Shown here: positions 46,022 through 55,013 of the stretch, piece after piece
How the letters are laid out: every line of letters starts with the position of its first letter
How positions within the stretch are numbered: the stretch's first letter is position 1
NCBI RefSeq assembly: GCF_020520285.1
Contig: NZ_CP084742.1
Span: forward strand, 1-64,000
Origin: Pseudomonas sp. L5B5
GTDB taxonomy: Bacteria; Pseudomonadota; Gammaproteobacteria; Pseudomonadales; Pseudomonadaceae
Direction of reading: 5' to 3'
DNA: 64,000 nucleotides
The notes under the pieces: model-generated
Database searches by the model: none
Told to the model about the DNA's origin: nothing
The model's input: the letters and a program-made list of their open reading frames with translations, nothing else
Position numbers and translations under genes: made by a program

Positions 46022-47638
46022 ATGCGCTCGATGCTTGCAACCTTGCTGATTTCCCTGGGGAGTGCGTCGCTGGCCAATGCCACGACGCTCCCGGCGTTCG
46101 ACAAGGTGTTCGATGATGTGAAGGCTGACCAGCCGGGTTGCGCTGCCGGGGTCATGCGCGAGGGGCAGGTGATCTGGAGCGCCGGCTACGGCATCGCCAA
46201 CCTGCAGACCGGCGCGCCGATCAACACCGATACGCTCTTCAACCTGGCCTCGGTGTCCAAGCAGTTCACCGGCTTTGCCGTGCTCCAGCTCCAGGCCCAG
46301 GGACGGCTGAACCTGGATGATCCGGTCCGGCGCTTCATCCCGGAACTGCCGGCCTATGCCCAGGCCATCAAGATCCGTCATCTGCTGCACCACACCTCGG
46401 GCCTGCAGGACTACATGCTGCTGGCGGAGTTGGCGGGCATAACCTATACCGAGCGTTTCACCCAGCAGCAGGCGTTGCAGATGCTGTTCAAGCAGGACGC
46501 TGCGATGTTTCCGGCTGGCGCCGAGTTCAGCTACAGCAACAGCGGTTACCTGCTGCTTTCCAGCATTGTCGAGCGGGCTGCGGCAATGCCGCTGAAGAAC
46601 TTTTCCCAGGCCCATATCTTCAAGCCACTGGGCATGAGCCGCTCGAGCATTGTCGATCACTATCCGCTGCACCTGCCGAACCTGGCCGAGAGTTACGAGC
46701 TGGACCCCAAGTCCAGGACCTACGGGTTCGTGGATGTGCGCTGGGAGCAGACCGGCGACGGCCAGGTGCACAGCACCGTGGTGGACCTGATGCGCTGGAT
46801 GCGCAACCTGTCCACCGGGCAGGTCGGGGGCAAGGCACTGGTGAAGAAGATGCGCGAGACCGAGCCACTGCTCGATGGTGATCCCGGCTACTACGGCATG
46901 GGCATCGCTACACGCCGTTATCGCGGGCTCAGCGAGGTGTCCCACAGCGGCAGCTGGGCAGGCTACAGCACTGACGTCGCCTGGTATCCGAAACTCGATG
47001 TGGCCACGGTGGTGCTGTGCAACCGCGCCGATGCCGAGGCGGCCGAGCGTGGCCACCAGTTGCTGGATGTCGTCCTGGGTTCGCCCCGGCCACCCCGGGA
47101 TCAGGACATCCCACCGCCACCGCCCAGCATCGAGGGCGTGCCACCGGCTCCGCTGGATACCCTGGTAGCCGGCACCTACCTTGACGACTCGGGTCATCAG
47201 TTCCAGCTGGAACGCACCGGCAATGATTTCAATCTCAACACGTTCCCTGACAGCATGCCGCTGTCCAGGCTGAACGAGCACCTGATGGCGGCTGGCAATG
47301 ACGGTACTCCACTCTATCTGGCGGCGACCCAGGGCTCGCGTATCGTCTCCAACAACCCGGCCTCGACCTATGTGCTGGGCACCCCCTGGAAGCCCCGGGA
47401 CCTCCAGCGGTATGTCGGGGTGTACAGGCTGCAGACCTCATCCGGGCAGCTCAAGGTCTTCACCCGGCAGGGCAAGCTCTACATTCGCATCGGCGAGTTG
47501 ACCTACCCCATGCGTCCGCTGACGGCGGGGCGTTTCAGCGCCAGCGACCTGGGGGTGATCCGCTTCGAACAGGGCGGCCAGGTGCTCACCAGCAGCATGG
47601 CGCGCAACCTGCGGTTCGTCAGGGAAAACTCTCAGTAG
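46022..47638 (+). CDS. Serine beta-lactamase-like hydrolase (class C / penicillin-binding type)
   Basis: This 538-aa protein has a signal peptide ending LANA at about residue 20. The catalytic triad motifs are SVSK (Ser77-Lys80), YSN (Tyr171-Asn173) and HSG (His308-Gly310), in the order of class C beta-lactamases and D-alanyl-D-alanine peptidases. The extra C-terminal 150-200 residues form a lipocalin-like beta-rich part often seen in esterase or peptidase members. Substrates range from peptides to esters; I would not call it a resistance gene. The ATG has GAGGAAG upstream. Its stop codon sits inside the direct repeat that flanks the next element. Confidence 0.85.
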   Translation: MRSMLATLLISLGSASLANATTLPAFDKVFDDVKADQPGCAAGVMREGQVIWSAGYGIANLQTGAPINTDTLFNLASVSKQFTGFAVLQLQAQGRLNLDDPVRRFIPELPAYAQAIKIRHLLHHTSGLQDYMLLAELAGITYTERFTQQQALQMLFKQDAAMFPAGAEFSYSNSGYLLLSSIVERAAAMPLKNFSQAHIFKPLGMSRSSIVDHYPLHLPNLAESYELDPKSRTYGFVDVRWEQTGDGQVHSTVVDLMRWMRNLSTGQVGGKALVKKMRETEPLLDGDPGYYGMGIATRRYRGLSEVSHSGSWAGYSTDVAWYPKLDVATVVLCNRADAEAAERGHQLLDVVLGSPRPPRDQDIPPPPPSIEGVPPAPLDTLVAGTYLDDSGHQFQLERTGNDFNLNTFPDSMPLSRLNEHLMAAGNDGTPLYLAATQGSRIVSNNPASTYVLGTPWKPRDLQRYVGVYRLQTSSGQLKVFTRQGKLYIRIGELTYPMRPLTAGRFSASDLGVIRFEQGGQVLTSSMARNLRFVRENSQ

Positions 47639-47643
47639 GGTCC

Positions 47644-47810
47644 TAATGCTGTTCAGTTAAGGAAATGGTAGGAGCGAGGCTTGCCCGCGATGGTCTTCAG
47701 AGCGCCGCGTTTATCCAGTAAACACGCGTTACCGTTAACGACCATCGCGAGCAATCGAGCGTCGACCGGCTGCTCCTACAGGGGATCACCTTGCTTAACT
47801 GAACGGCATT
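47644..47810. mobile_element. Miniature inverted-repeat element with IS4-like ends
   Basis: The 167-bp element begins TAATGCTGTTCAGTTAAGG and ends CCTTGCTTAACTGAACGGCATT, giving imperfect terminal inverted repeats of 17 bp (16 matches). It is flanked by the 12-bp direct repeat TCAGTAGGGTCC at 47632-47643 and 47811-47822, a target-site duplication. From memory, the ends resemble those of IS4 (TAATGCCGATCAGTTAAG), whose duplications are 11-13 bp. The inside holds REP-like arms (TAGGAGCGAGGCTTGCCCGCGATGGTC and its partial complement) and no gene. Confidence 0.75.
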
Positions 47811-47845
47811 TCAGTAGGGTCCAGCGTTGCCAGCCGGCGCCGGGC

Positions 47846-48877
47846 TCAGATGCGCCGGCTGCGCACCAGCAGCCACAGCAGGTAGAAACCGCCCAGCAAT
47901 CCGGTCATCAGGCCGATGGGCAGGTTGGCGTAGGGTGCCAGGCGCTGGCTCAGCAGGTCCGCCGCCAGCAGCAGTACGGCACCCATCAAGGCGCCCGAGA
48001 GCAGTGGCACTTCGGCCGAGCGGGTCAGGCGTCGGGCCAGTTGCGGGCCGGCCAGGGCAATGAAGGCGATGGGACCTGCGGCGGCGGTGGCGATGGCAGT
48101 CAGGCCGACGGCGGCCAGCACCATCGTCAGGCGCGTGCGCTCCACGGCCACGCCCAACTGGGTCGCGCTGGCATCGCCCATCTCCAGCAGATTGATGCGT
48201 CGGGCGTGGTACAGCGCAATCGGCGCGATCGCCAGCAGGCCCATGGCGGCGGGTGTCACATGGGACCAGGTGCGGGTGTTGAGCGAGCCGGCCAGCCACA
48301 ATTGCGCGAACATCGCCTGGTCCAGGTTGCCGGTCACCAACAGCAGGCTGTTGAGGCCCGAGAGGCTGGCGCCGACGCCGATCCCCACCAGCACCAGGCG
48401 ATAACCACCGGCCGTTCCTGCCTTGAGCGCCAGCAGCAGCACCGCCAGCGCGGTGCAAAGCCCGGCAACCAGGGCGGCGAGGGCCGTCGCCAGCGGGCCG
48501 GAATCGAACAGCATGATCTGCACGATGGCCCCGCTGGCGGCGCCGGTGGTGAAGCCGATCACATCCGGCGAGCCCAGGGCATTGCGTGAGATGGATTGAA
48601 AGATCGCGCCGGCCATGCCCAGGGCCAGGCCCACCAGGGTGGCGGTCAGGGTCCGGGGCAGGCGCACTCGCTGGATGACCCGCTGGGCGGTCGGGTCCTG
48701 GCCCTGGCCCAGGAGGCTGGCCAGGACTTCGCCCGGGGACAGCGCCAGGCTGCCGCTGCCCAGCAGCAGGGCCCAGAGCAGCAGCGCCAGCATTGCCAGG
48801 ATGCAGCAGACCCACAGTGTCCGCGGCTGCCAGCGGATCGACAGCGAGCCCAGGCGCAGGGCGTGGCGGCGGATCAC
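47846..48877 (-). CDS. fepG: Ferric-enterobactin-type ABC permease FepG
   Basis: This 343-aa FecCD-type permease with about nine to ten membrane segments has RLPRTLTATLVGLALGMAGAIFQS and LGSPDVIGFTTGA, which match FepG rather than FepD. It forms the channel with FepD. The GTG at 48877 overlaps the fepD stop as GTGA, so it is translationally coupled; a longer open frame upstream is rejected. It is the last gene of fepB-fepD-fepG, and the mobile element lies just past its end. Confidence 0.88.
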   Translation of the reverse strand: MIRRHALRLGSLSIRWQPRTLWVCCILAMLALLLWALLLGSGSLALSPGEVLASLLGQGQDPTAQRVIQRVRLPRTLTATLVGLALGMAGAIFQSISRNALGSPDVIGFTTGAASGAIVQIMLFDSGPLATALAALVAGLCTALAVLLLALKAGTAGGYRLVLVGIGVGASLSGLNSLLLVTGNLDQAMFAQLWLAGSLNTRTWSHVTPAAMGLLAIAPIALYHARRINLLEMGDASATQLGVAVERTRLTMVLAAVGLTAIATAAAGPIAFIALAGPQLARRLTRSAEVPLLSGALMGAVLLLAADLLSQRLAPYANLPIGLMTGLLGGFYLLWLLVRSRRI

Positions 48878-49923
48878 AGGCGACTCAGGCGAAAGCGCCT
48901 GACCAACACGATGAAACACGGGCCACCGAGCAACAGGGTGATGATCCCGGCAGCAATTTCCTGGGGGGCCACCAGCACTCGTCCGAGCATATCGGCCGCC
49001 AGCAGCAGGCCCGCCGCCAGCAATGCCGAATAGGGCAGGATCCAGCGATAGTCAGGTCCCACCAGCATCCGAGCCAGATGCGGCGCTACCAGTCCGATGA
49101 ACCCGATGGGGCCCGCCATGGCGGTAGCCGCGCCTGCCAGCAGCATCACCGCCAGGCAGGCCAGCAGCCAGGTCAGGCGCAGGTTCACGCCCAATGCACG
49201 GCCCAGTTCCTGGCCCAGGGCCAAGGCATTGAGCCGCGGACCAATGGCCAGGGCCATGCCCAGCCCGCAGGCGACCGCTATGGCGGGGACCGGCAGCAGG
49301 GCCAGGCCGGTAGCGGACAGTGAGCCCGAGGCCCAGTGGCGAAAATGATCGAAGACTTCGGGTGGGCAGTTGAGCACGATGATCCCGGTCAATGCGGCGA
49401 GCATCACCGACAGGCCTGCTCCGGCCAGCACCAGGCGCACCGGGTTGGTCCCGGTCTCATGGGCCCGGCCCAACAGGAATACCAGGGCCCCGGCCAGCCC
49501 GGCGCCACAGAAGGCCAGCCCCAGGTACTGGGCCATGCTGGTCAGTTGCCCCAGCGCCACGCCGATGATTACCGCCAGCGCCGCCCCGGCATTGATGCCC
49601 AGCAGCCCGGGTTCGGCCAGCGGGTTGCGAGTCACGGCCTGCATCACTGCCCCGGCCGTGCCCAGCGCCATGCCGGCCAGCAGCGCAACCAGGGTGCGTG
49701 GCAGGCGCAGTTCACGCAGGATCAGGTGCTGGCTGTTGGTCGGATCGCTGGCATACAGGGCTTGCCAGGTCACCTCCAGGGCAATGGCATGGGAGCCGAT
49801 CGCCAGGCTCAGCAGGGCCAGGGCGGCGAGCAGCGCCAGGCCGGCCAGCAGGCCCCGGCGACGCCTGCGGTGCCGGCGTGAAAGCGACAGTGCCGGGCCA
49901 GGGGCTTGGACGAGCAGGTCCAT
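48874..49923 (-). CDS. fepD: Ferric-enterobactin-type ABC permease FepD
   Basis: This 349-aa FecCD-type permease starts with a basic stretch (RRHRRRRRG), then the first membrane helix. It has RELRLPRTLVALLAGMALGTAGAVMQAVTRNPLAEPGLLGINAGA and the FepD-like VLAGAGLSVMLAALTGIIVL. It lies 3 nt after fepB and overlaps fepG by 4 nt. Confidence 0.88.
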   Translation of the reverse strand: MDLLVQAPGPALSLSRRHRRRRRGLLAGLALLAALALLSLAIGSHAIALEVTWQALYASDPTNSQHLILRELRLPRTLVALLAGMALGTAGAVMQAVTRNPLAEPGLLGINAGAALAVIIGVALGQLTSMAQYLGLAFCGAGLAGALVFLLGRAHETGTNPVRLVLAGAGLSVMLAALTGIIVLNCPPEVFDHFRHWASGSLSATGLALLPVPAIAVACGLGMALAIGPRLNALALGQELGRALGVNLRLTWLLACLAVMLLAGAATAMAGPIGFIGLVAPHLARMLVGPDYRWILPYSALLAAGLLLAADMLGRVLVAPQEIAAGIITLLLGGPCFIVLVRRFRLSRL

Positions 49924-49926
49924 GGC

Positions 49927-50829
49927 TCAGCGAAACGACGCGGCGACGGTGTCGATCATCTGGCGTCCGGAGTAGTAGTCGATGCGGAACGAACTCGGAC
50001 CCAGGGCATACACGCGCTTGTTGATCACCGCGGGCAGGTTGGCCAGGACCGGGTCGGCGAGAAACGCCTGCACATCGCGATCGTCCGCGCTGAGCAGGAA
50101 CACGCTGTCACCGGTGATGGCCGCGGGCAGGTTTTCCCGGGAGATGAACTGGAAGTCCGAGGCGCGGGTGACTGTCCCCGCCATGGCCTCGGGCAAGGGG
50201 GCGACCCGGAAACCCAAGGCACTGAGCAGGCGCGCCTGGGGGCTGTCCAGGCGGCCGATGGAATAGCTGCCTGCGATGTTATAGCCCACCACGCTGACCG
50301 GGCCCGCCGGGGTCTTGATGGCGGCAGCGGTCTGTGCGGCGTACTCGTCGAAGCGCTGGATCGCGGCCTGGGCCTGGCGTTCAAGCCCGGTATGACGACC
50401 CAGTTCGGTGGCGATGTCCTGCCAGCTGTGGTTCGAGTAGTCCACCACCAGGGTGCGGATGCCCTGGGCCTGCAGCTCGCTGCGCTGGGCGATCACGCTG
50501 TCGGCCCCGGTGGCGGACAACACCAGCAGGTCGGGATCGCTGGCGATCACGGCTTCGATATCGAACTGCAGGTTCCGGTACAGCACCTGGACGCCCCGTT
50601 GCTCGGCCACTGGAGCCCACTGGGAAAAGAACCCGCGCGAGTCGGTGAGGCGGCTGGGGGTGGTGGCAGCGCTGGCCACCAGGGGTGCCTCCATCGCCAG
50701 CAGGATTCCGGTCACGCTGGGGCTGGTGGAGACGATGCGTGCAGGCGTGGCGGCGGTGGCGCAGGTCACTTGGCCGCAAAGGGCCAAGACCGCCGCACTG
50801 AGCAGCCGATTGACGAGACGTGGGTTCAT
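49927..50829 (-). CDS. fepB: Ferric-siderophore periplasmic binding protein FepB
   Basis: This 300-aa protein has a signal peptide ending CATA near residue 28, then ARIVSTSPSVTGILLAMEAPLVASAATTPSR, the FepB opening, and DYSNHSWQDIATELGRHTG in the second lobe. It captures a catecholate-type ferric siderophore in the periplasm for FepDG. The ATG at 50829 is chosen for the signal peptide over one at 50862. The divergent fepC and the Fur-like box between them indicate iron control. Confidence 0.9.
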   Translation of the reverse strand: MNPRLVNRLLSAAVLALCGQVTCATAATPARIVSTSPSVTGILLAMEAPLVASAATTPSRLTDSRGFFSQWAPVAEQRGVQVLYRNLQFDIEAVIASDPDLLVLSATGADSVIAQRSELQAQGIRTLVVDYSNHSWQDIATELGRHTGLERQAQAAIQRFDEYAAQTAAAIKTPAGPVSVVGYNIAGSYSIGRLDSPQARLLSALGFRVAPLPEAMAGTVTRASDFQFISRENLPAAITGDSVFLLSADDRDVQAFLADPVLANLPAVINKRVYALGPSSFRIDYYSGRQMIDTVAASFR

Positions 50830-50907
50830 CAGGGGTCCGTTGAGCGGTGAGTGGAGGAACACAGGTGTTTGTGCAGGAGGGGCGAAGCCTGGATCACGGA
50901 TTCATAT

Positions 50908-50926
50908 GATAATGCTTCTCATGCAA
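50908..50926. promoter_or_regulatory. Fur-like box between fepB and fepC
   Basis: GATAATGCTTCTCATGCAA matches 12 of 19 bases of the Fur consensus and has the conserved GATAATG and CTCAT blocks. It lies 79 nt before fepB and 74 nt before fepC, so one box could serve both. Confidence 0.55.
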
Positions 50927-50999
50927 TGCGTTCCATATTGTAGAATCAATTCCACAATTGCAATGGCGCACGCGCCCGGCCCCCAAGGAACATCTCCCC

Positions 51000-51812
51000 A
51001 TGACTGATCGCCTGCATGTCGATGCCGTGACGTTGCGCCACGACGCACGCGTCATTTTCCAGGACCTTGCCCTGACCATTCCCGACGGTTCGTTCACTGT
51101 GATCGTCGGTCCCAATGCCTGTGGCAAGTCGACCCTGCTGGCGGCGTTGTCACGGTTGCTGGCGCCGGCCAGGGGCCAGGTGGTGCTCGACGGCAAGGAC
51201 ATTCGCCAGCTCCCCGCCAGGGAGGTGGCCCGGCGCCTGGGATTGCTGCCGCAGAGTGCCCTGGCACCGGACGGCATCACCGTGGCCGAACTGGTGGCCC
51301 GCGGGCGTTATCCGCACCAGTCGTTTCTGCGCCAGTGGTCGGTCGATGATGAGCGTGCGGTCCTGGCGGCCATGGTCGCAACCCGGGTCGAGGCGCTGGC
51401 CGAGCGCCTGCTGGACGAACTCTCCGGCGGCCAGCGCCAGCGGGTATGGATCGCCATGGTGCTGGCCCAGGAAACCCCGATCCTGCTGCTGGACGAGCCC
51501 ACCACCTACCTGGACATCGTCCATCAGATCGAACTGCTGGAGCTGCTCGCCGAACTCAATCGCCAGGGCCGCACGATCGTTGCAGTGCTCCACGACCTGA
51601 ACCAGGCGTGCCGATATGCCAGCCACCTGATCGCCCTGCGGGACGGTGCCATCGTCGCCCAGGGCGCGCCGGCACGAATCTTCACCGAGGCGCTGGTGCA
51701 GGAGGTGTTCGGATTGCCTTCGGTGATCATTGCCGACCCGGTCAGTGGCACGCCGCTGATGGTGCCCCTGGGCCGTGCGGCAGGGCCGGCCCCGTTATCG
51801 TCCGGGGCCTGA
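51000..51812 (+). CDS. fepC: Ferric-siderophore ABC transporter ATPase FepC
   Basis: This 270-aa ATPase has Walker A GPNACGKST near residue 37, signature LSGGQRQR and Walker B ILLLDEPTTYLD, followed by HDLNQACRYASHLI, typical of FecE/FepC. It powers FepDG. The ATG at 51000 has AAGGA upstream. It is transcribed away from fepB and converges on the IclR gene with an 8-nt gap. Confidence 0.9.
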   Translation: MTDRLHVDAVTLRHDARVIFQDLALTIPDGSFTVIVGPNACGKSTLLAALSRLLAPARGQVVLDGKDIRQLPAREVARRLGLLPQSALAPDGITVAELVARGRYPHQSFLRQWSVDDERAVLAAMVATRVEALAERLLDELSGGQRQRVWIAMVLAQETPILLLDEPTTYLDIVHQIELLELLAELNRQGRTIVAVLHDLNQACRYASHLIALRDGAIVAQGAPARIFTEALVQEVFGLPSVIIADPVSGTPLMVPLGRAAGPAPLSSGA

Positions 51813-51820
51813 GGCAGGTT

Positions 51821-52672
51821 TCAGCGACGGGGGGCGACCGGCGCCTGCGGGACCATGCGGCCACCCGTGGCCTGGTTCACCAGGCTGGCTTCATGGAACA
51901 GCGCCAGGCGATCCTCGGGGCTCTGCAACTGCCCAAGGTCGGTGACCGTGGTCATCACACAGACGATTTCCTGCTGGGCATCGAACACCGGGGCAGCCTG
52001 CCCTGTGACGTTGGACAGCAGGTGGCTGGTCATCTCGGCCCAGTGCTTCTGGCGTACTTCTTCCAGCACCGCGGCGGAGGGTGGCGAGCCGCGAAAGTGC
52101 GCCGGCTGCTGCTTGCGTGCGGCTTCGATCACGGCCTTGGGCAGGAAGGCCTGGAACACCAGGCCGCAGGCGGTGTTGTCGATGGGCAGGATGTCCCCCA
52201 GGGCCAACGGGTTGATGGAGAAGTAGGCGCTGCGATGCCAGCGCACCAGGGTCGGCCCGCGATCGGTCCAGATCGCCACGCCACCGCTGGCCGCATGCCG
52301 CTGGGCCAGGGTCTTCATGTGCCGGGCCGCGATGTCCACCGCATCGATGCGCTTGAGCGCGCCGATCCCGATGCTCAAGGCCGCCGGCCCCAGGTCGTAC
52401 AGACCGCTGGCCGGGTCCTGCTTGGCCAGGCCTTCCTTGACCAGGCTCTGCAGGTAGCGGTGCGCGGTGGAGCCACCGGTACCGGTGCGGCGCGCGACTT
52501 CCCCCAGGGCCAGCTCGCCCTCGGCATTGGCCAAGGTATTGAGAAAGCGCGCGGCAATGGAAACCGACTGGATCACCCCGGAGCGTTTTTCCGAGGGCGG
52601 GTCCTGGGTGTCATCCAGCGGGTTCTGCGAAGTGTTCAACGGCTTGGTCTCCTCACCACTGTCCGGCTGCAT
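51821..52672 (-). CDS. IclR-family transcriptional regulator
   Basis: This 283-aa protein has a winged helix-turn-helix at about 35-90 (SVSIAARFLNTLANAEGELALGEVARRTGTGGSTAHRYLQSL) and a GAF-like ligand-binding domain (about 110-265). IclR proteins usually control catabolic operons in response to a pathway compound. It diverges from the TonB receptor-monooxygenase pair, with 194 bp between, and so probably controls it. The ATG is used as the first start of the conserved region. Confidence 0.87.
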   Translation of the reverse strand: MQPDSGEETKPLNTSQNPLDDTQDPPSEKRSGVIQSVSIAARFLNTLANAEGELALGEVARRTGTGGSTAHRYLQSLVKEGLAKQDPASGLYDLGPAALSIGIGALKRIDAVDIAARHMKTLAQRHAASGGVAIWTDRGPTLVRWHRSAYFSINPLALGDILPIDNTACGLVFQAFLPKAVIEAARKQQPAHFRGSPPSAAVLEEVRQKHWAEMTSHLLSNVTGQAAPVFDAQQEIVCVMTTVTDLGQLQSPEDRLALFHEASLVNQATGGRMVPQAPVAPRR

Positions 52673-52835
52673 GTGTTGCGCAGGCCAGGGGCCGCGCGGC
52701 GGTGCCCATGATACCGGTTCCCTGGCGCTCCCGGGGACAGGATGTAGCGGGGGGAGCGAGTGCAGGTCATTCCGTTTAGCAGAATTAATTCTGTATTGAG
52801 GAATTTGATATCAGCGTGATAGCCTAATCGTGAAA

Positions 52836-52854
52836 GAGGATCATTCTCATTTGG
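52836..52854. promoter_or_regulatory. Possible Fur box before the TonB receptor
   Basis: GAGGATCATTCTCATTTGG shares the ATCATTCTCATTT core with Fur sites but matches only 11 of 19 consensus bases. It lies 12 nt before the start codon, where a bound repressor would block transcription or translation. Confidence 0.35.
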
Positions 52855-52866
52855 AGGGAGGCCTTG

Positions 52867-54951
52867 ATGGCCCTTACGCATCGCACATTGAGTCACGGTA
52901 TTGGCGTTCTCACCTTGTCGAGCCTGCTGGCGACGCCCCCGGCGCTGGCCGAGACAGAGGCCAAGGGCGAACAGAAGGGCAGCCTGGCCCTGGAGTCGCT
53001 GGTGGTCACGGGTGAAAAACTCGAACGCGACCTGAAGAACACGGCGTCGTCGGTGTCGGTGATCACCGACACCGAGATCGATCGCCACAAGACCGGCGAT
53101 GCGTCGGTGGCAGAGGTGATCAACGGCACGCCCAACGTGATCTATACCGATTCGGTGGGCGCCCCGATCATTCGCGGCCAGGACACCCAGGGCCCGAACA
53201 ACGGGCAGAACGTGTTCTGGGGCGGCACGGTGCCACGGGCCACCATCAACCTCGACGGTCACTACCTGAACTACAACGAGATGTTCTTCGGCGCGACCTC
53301 GGTCTGGGACGTCGACAGCATCGAAGTCTTCCGTGGTCCGCAGACCACCTCCCAGGGCGCCAATGCCATCGCCGGGGCGATCATCGTCAACACCAAGGAC
53401 CCGACCTTCATCCCCGAGGCGGCCTATCAGGCCGAGATCGGCAGCTATCATTCGCGCCGCAGTTCGGTGGCGGTGTCCGGGCCATTGGCCCAGGACTTCG
53501 CCGGACGCCTGGCGGTGGATTACTCGGCCCGCGATACTTTCATCGACTACGACAATCCACGCTTCCAGGGCAGCAAGACCGACCAGGATTTTCGCAACCT
53601 CAATGCCCGGGCCAAGTTGTTGTGGCTGCCCACGGACATCCCCGGCCTGGAAAGCAAGTTCACTTTCTCCCACACCGACAGCAACCGGCCGACCCAGGAA
53701 GCGGCCACCGCGCCGTTCCACAAGCTCGACCACCGGTCCACCACCATGCCGTCCTGGGAGCAGGACACCAACACCAGCATCCTCGATGTGTCTTATGAAC
53801 TGGGCAACGGCCTCAAGCTGCACAACCAGGCGCAGTATTCGCTGTCGTCGGTGCATCGGGTCACCGGGGCGGCGGGCGAGGGCGATGCGGATATCCGCCA
53901 GAAGAACGGTTCCAACGAAACCCGCCTGAGCTTCGGCGAGCAGCAGGACGTGTTCAGCGGCATGGGGGGTGTCTACTACGCGCGTACCCGCACCGATGAA
54001 AGCCTGAACCTGCGTGGCCGTTCGATCTTCGATGACACCAAGACCAACCTCGGGATCTTCGGCGAGCTGCACTACCGCCTGAGCGACCTGTGGACCCTGA
54101 GCACCGGCCTGCGCTACCAGCAGGACCATGTGGAGCGCGAGGGCAACTCGGTGCTGGCGCCTCGGGCGCTGAACTACGACAAGACCTTCTCGGCGCTGCT
54201 GCCCAAGGTGTCCCTGGCCTATGCCGCGACCGCGCAGTGGACCGTGGGTGCCCTGGTCAGCCGTGGCTACAACCCCGGCGGCGTGTCGTTGAACCTGAGC
54301 ACTCGGCAGTGGGCCTACTTCAAGGAGGAGTCGATCTGGAACTATGAGCTGTTCAGCCGTGCGAGCCTGCTGGACGACCGGTTGCTGATCAACACCAACC
54401 TGTTCTACATGGACTTCAAGGATGCCCAGTACAACATCCCGGTGGTGATTTCCCCGGGGGTGGCGCAGTCGTACACCATCAATGCCGAGAAGGCCCACGC
54501 CTACGGCCTGGAGCTGGACTTCGACTACCGCCTGCTGGACAACCTGCGGCTCAAGGCCAGCGCCGGCACGTTGCGTACCCGCATCGACAAGGTCTCCAGC
54601 AACGCCGGCTACGCCCACAACGAGTTCGCCCGGTCGCCGGGCTACACCCTGAGCTTCGGTCCCAGCTGGGACATCACCGAGCGCCTGAACCTCAACGCCC
54701 AGGTCCGTTACCTGGACGGCTACTACTCCGACGTGGCCAACACCTCCAGCTACTCGGTCAAGCCCTACACCCTCACCGATGCGCGCATGAGCTATCGCTT
54801 CAACGACCAGGTCCAGCTCTACGGCTACGTGAAGAACGTGTTCGACGATCGGTCCCCGACCTACATGCAAGAGAACCGCGGCATCGGCGGCACCGAAGCC
54901 AGCATGACCCAACCACGCACCCTCGGCATCGGCGTCAAGGGCGCCTTCTGA
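52867..54951 (+). CDS. TonB-dependent outer-membrane receptor (no STN domain)
   Basis: This 694-aa protein has a signal peptide ending PALA at about residue 28. The plug begins LESLVVTGEKLERDLKNTASSVSVI and includes VFRGPQTTSQGANAIAGAIIV. The barrel ends GVKGAF with the proper terminal Phe. The absence of STN means it is a plain importer, not a signalling receptor. The start has a strong GGAGGGAGG ribosome site. Its stop overlaps an upstream ATG of the monooxygenase frame (TGATG), and the two genes form an operon. Confidence 0.9.
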   Translation: MALTHRTLSHGIGVLTLSSLLATPPALAETEAKGEQKGSLALESLVVTGEKLERDLKNTASSVSVITDTEIDRHKTGDASVAEVINGTPNVIYTDSVGAPIIRGQDTQGPNNGQNVFWGGTVPRATINLDGHYLNYNEMFFGATSVWDVDSIEVFRGPQTTSQGANAIAGAIIVNTKDPTFIPEAAYQAEIGSYHSRRSSVAVSGPLAQDFAGRLAVDYSARDTFIDYDNPRFQGSKTDQDFRNLNARAKLLWLPTDIPGLESKFTFSHTDSNRPTQEAATAPFHKLDHRSTTMPSWEQDTNTSILDVSYELGNGLKLHNQAQYSLSSVHRVTGAAGEGDADIRQKNGSNETRLSFGEQQDVFSGMGGVYYARTRTDESLNLRGRSIFDDTKTNLGIFGELHYRLSDLWTLSTGLRYQQDHVEREGNSVLAPRALNYDKTFSALLPKVSLAYAATAQWTVGALVSRGYNPGGVSLNLSTRQWAYFKEESIWNYELFSRASLLDDRLLINTNLFYMDFKDAQYNIPVVISPGVAQSYTINAEKAHAYGLELDFDYRLLDNLRLKASAGTLRTRIDKVSSNAGYAHNEFARSPGYTLSFGPSWDITERLNLNAQVRYLDGYYSDVANTSSYSVKPYTLTDARMSYRFNDQVQLYGYVKNVFDDRSPTYMQENRGIGGTEASMTQPRTLGIGVKGAF

Positions 54952-55013
54952 TGGCTCCGGCGGCGCCTGCCCGGGCCGCCGGCATTGATTCGCATACAGG
55001 AGATTGGCAACAG

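Noticed and set aside
46022..47638. Calling the serine hydrolase an antibiotic-resistance beta-lactamase
   Set aside because: The SxxK, YSN and HSG motifs are shared with peptidases and esterases, and the long C-terminal extension is not typical of AmpC.
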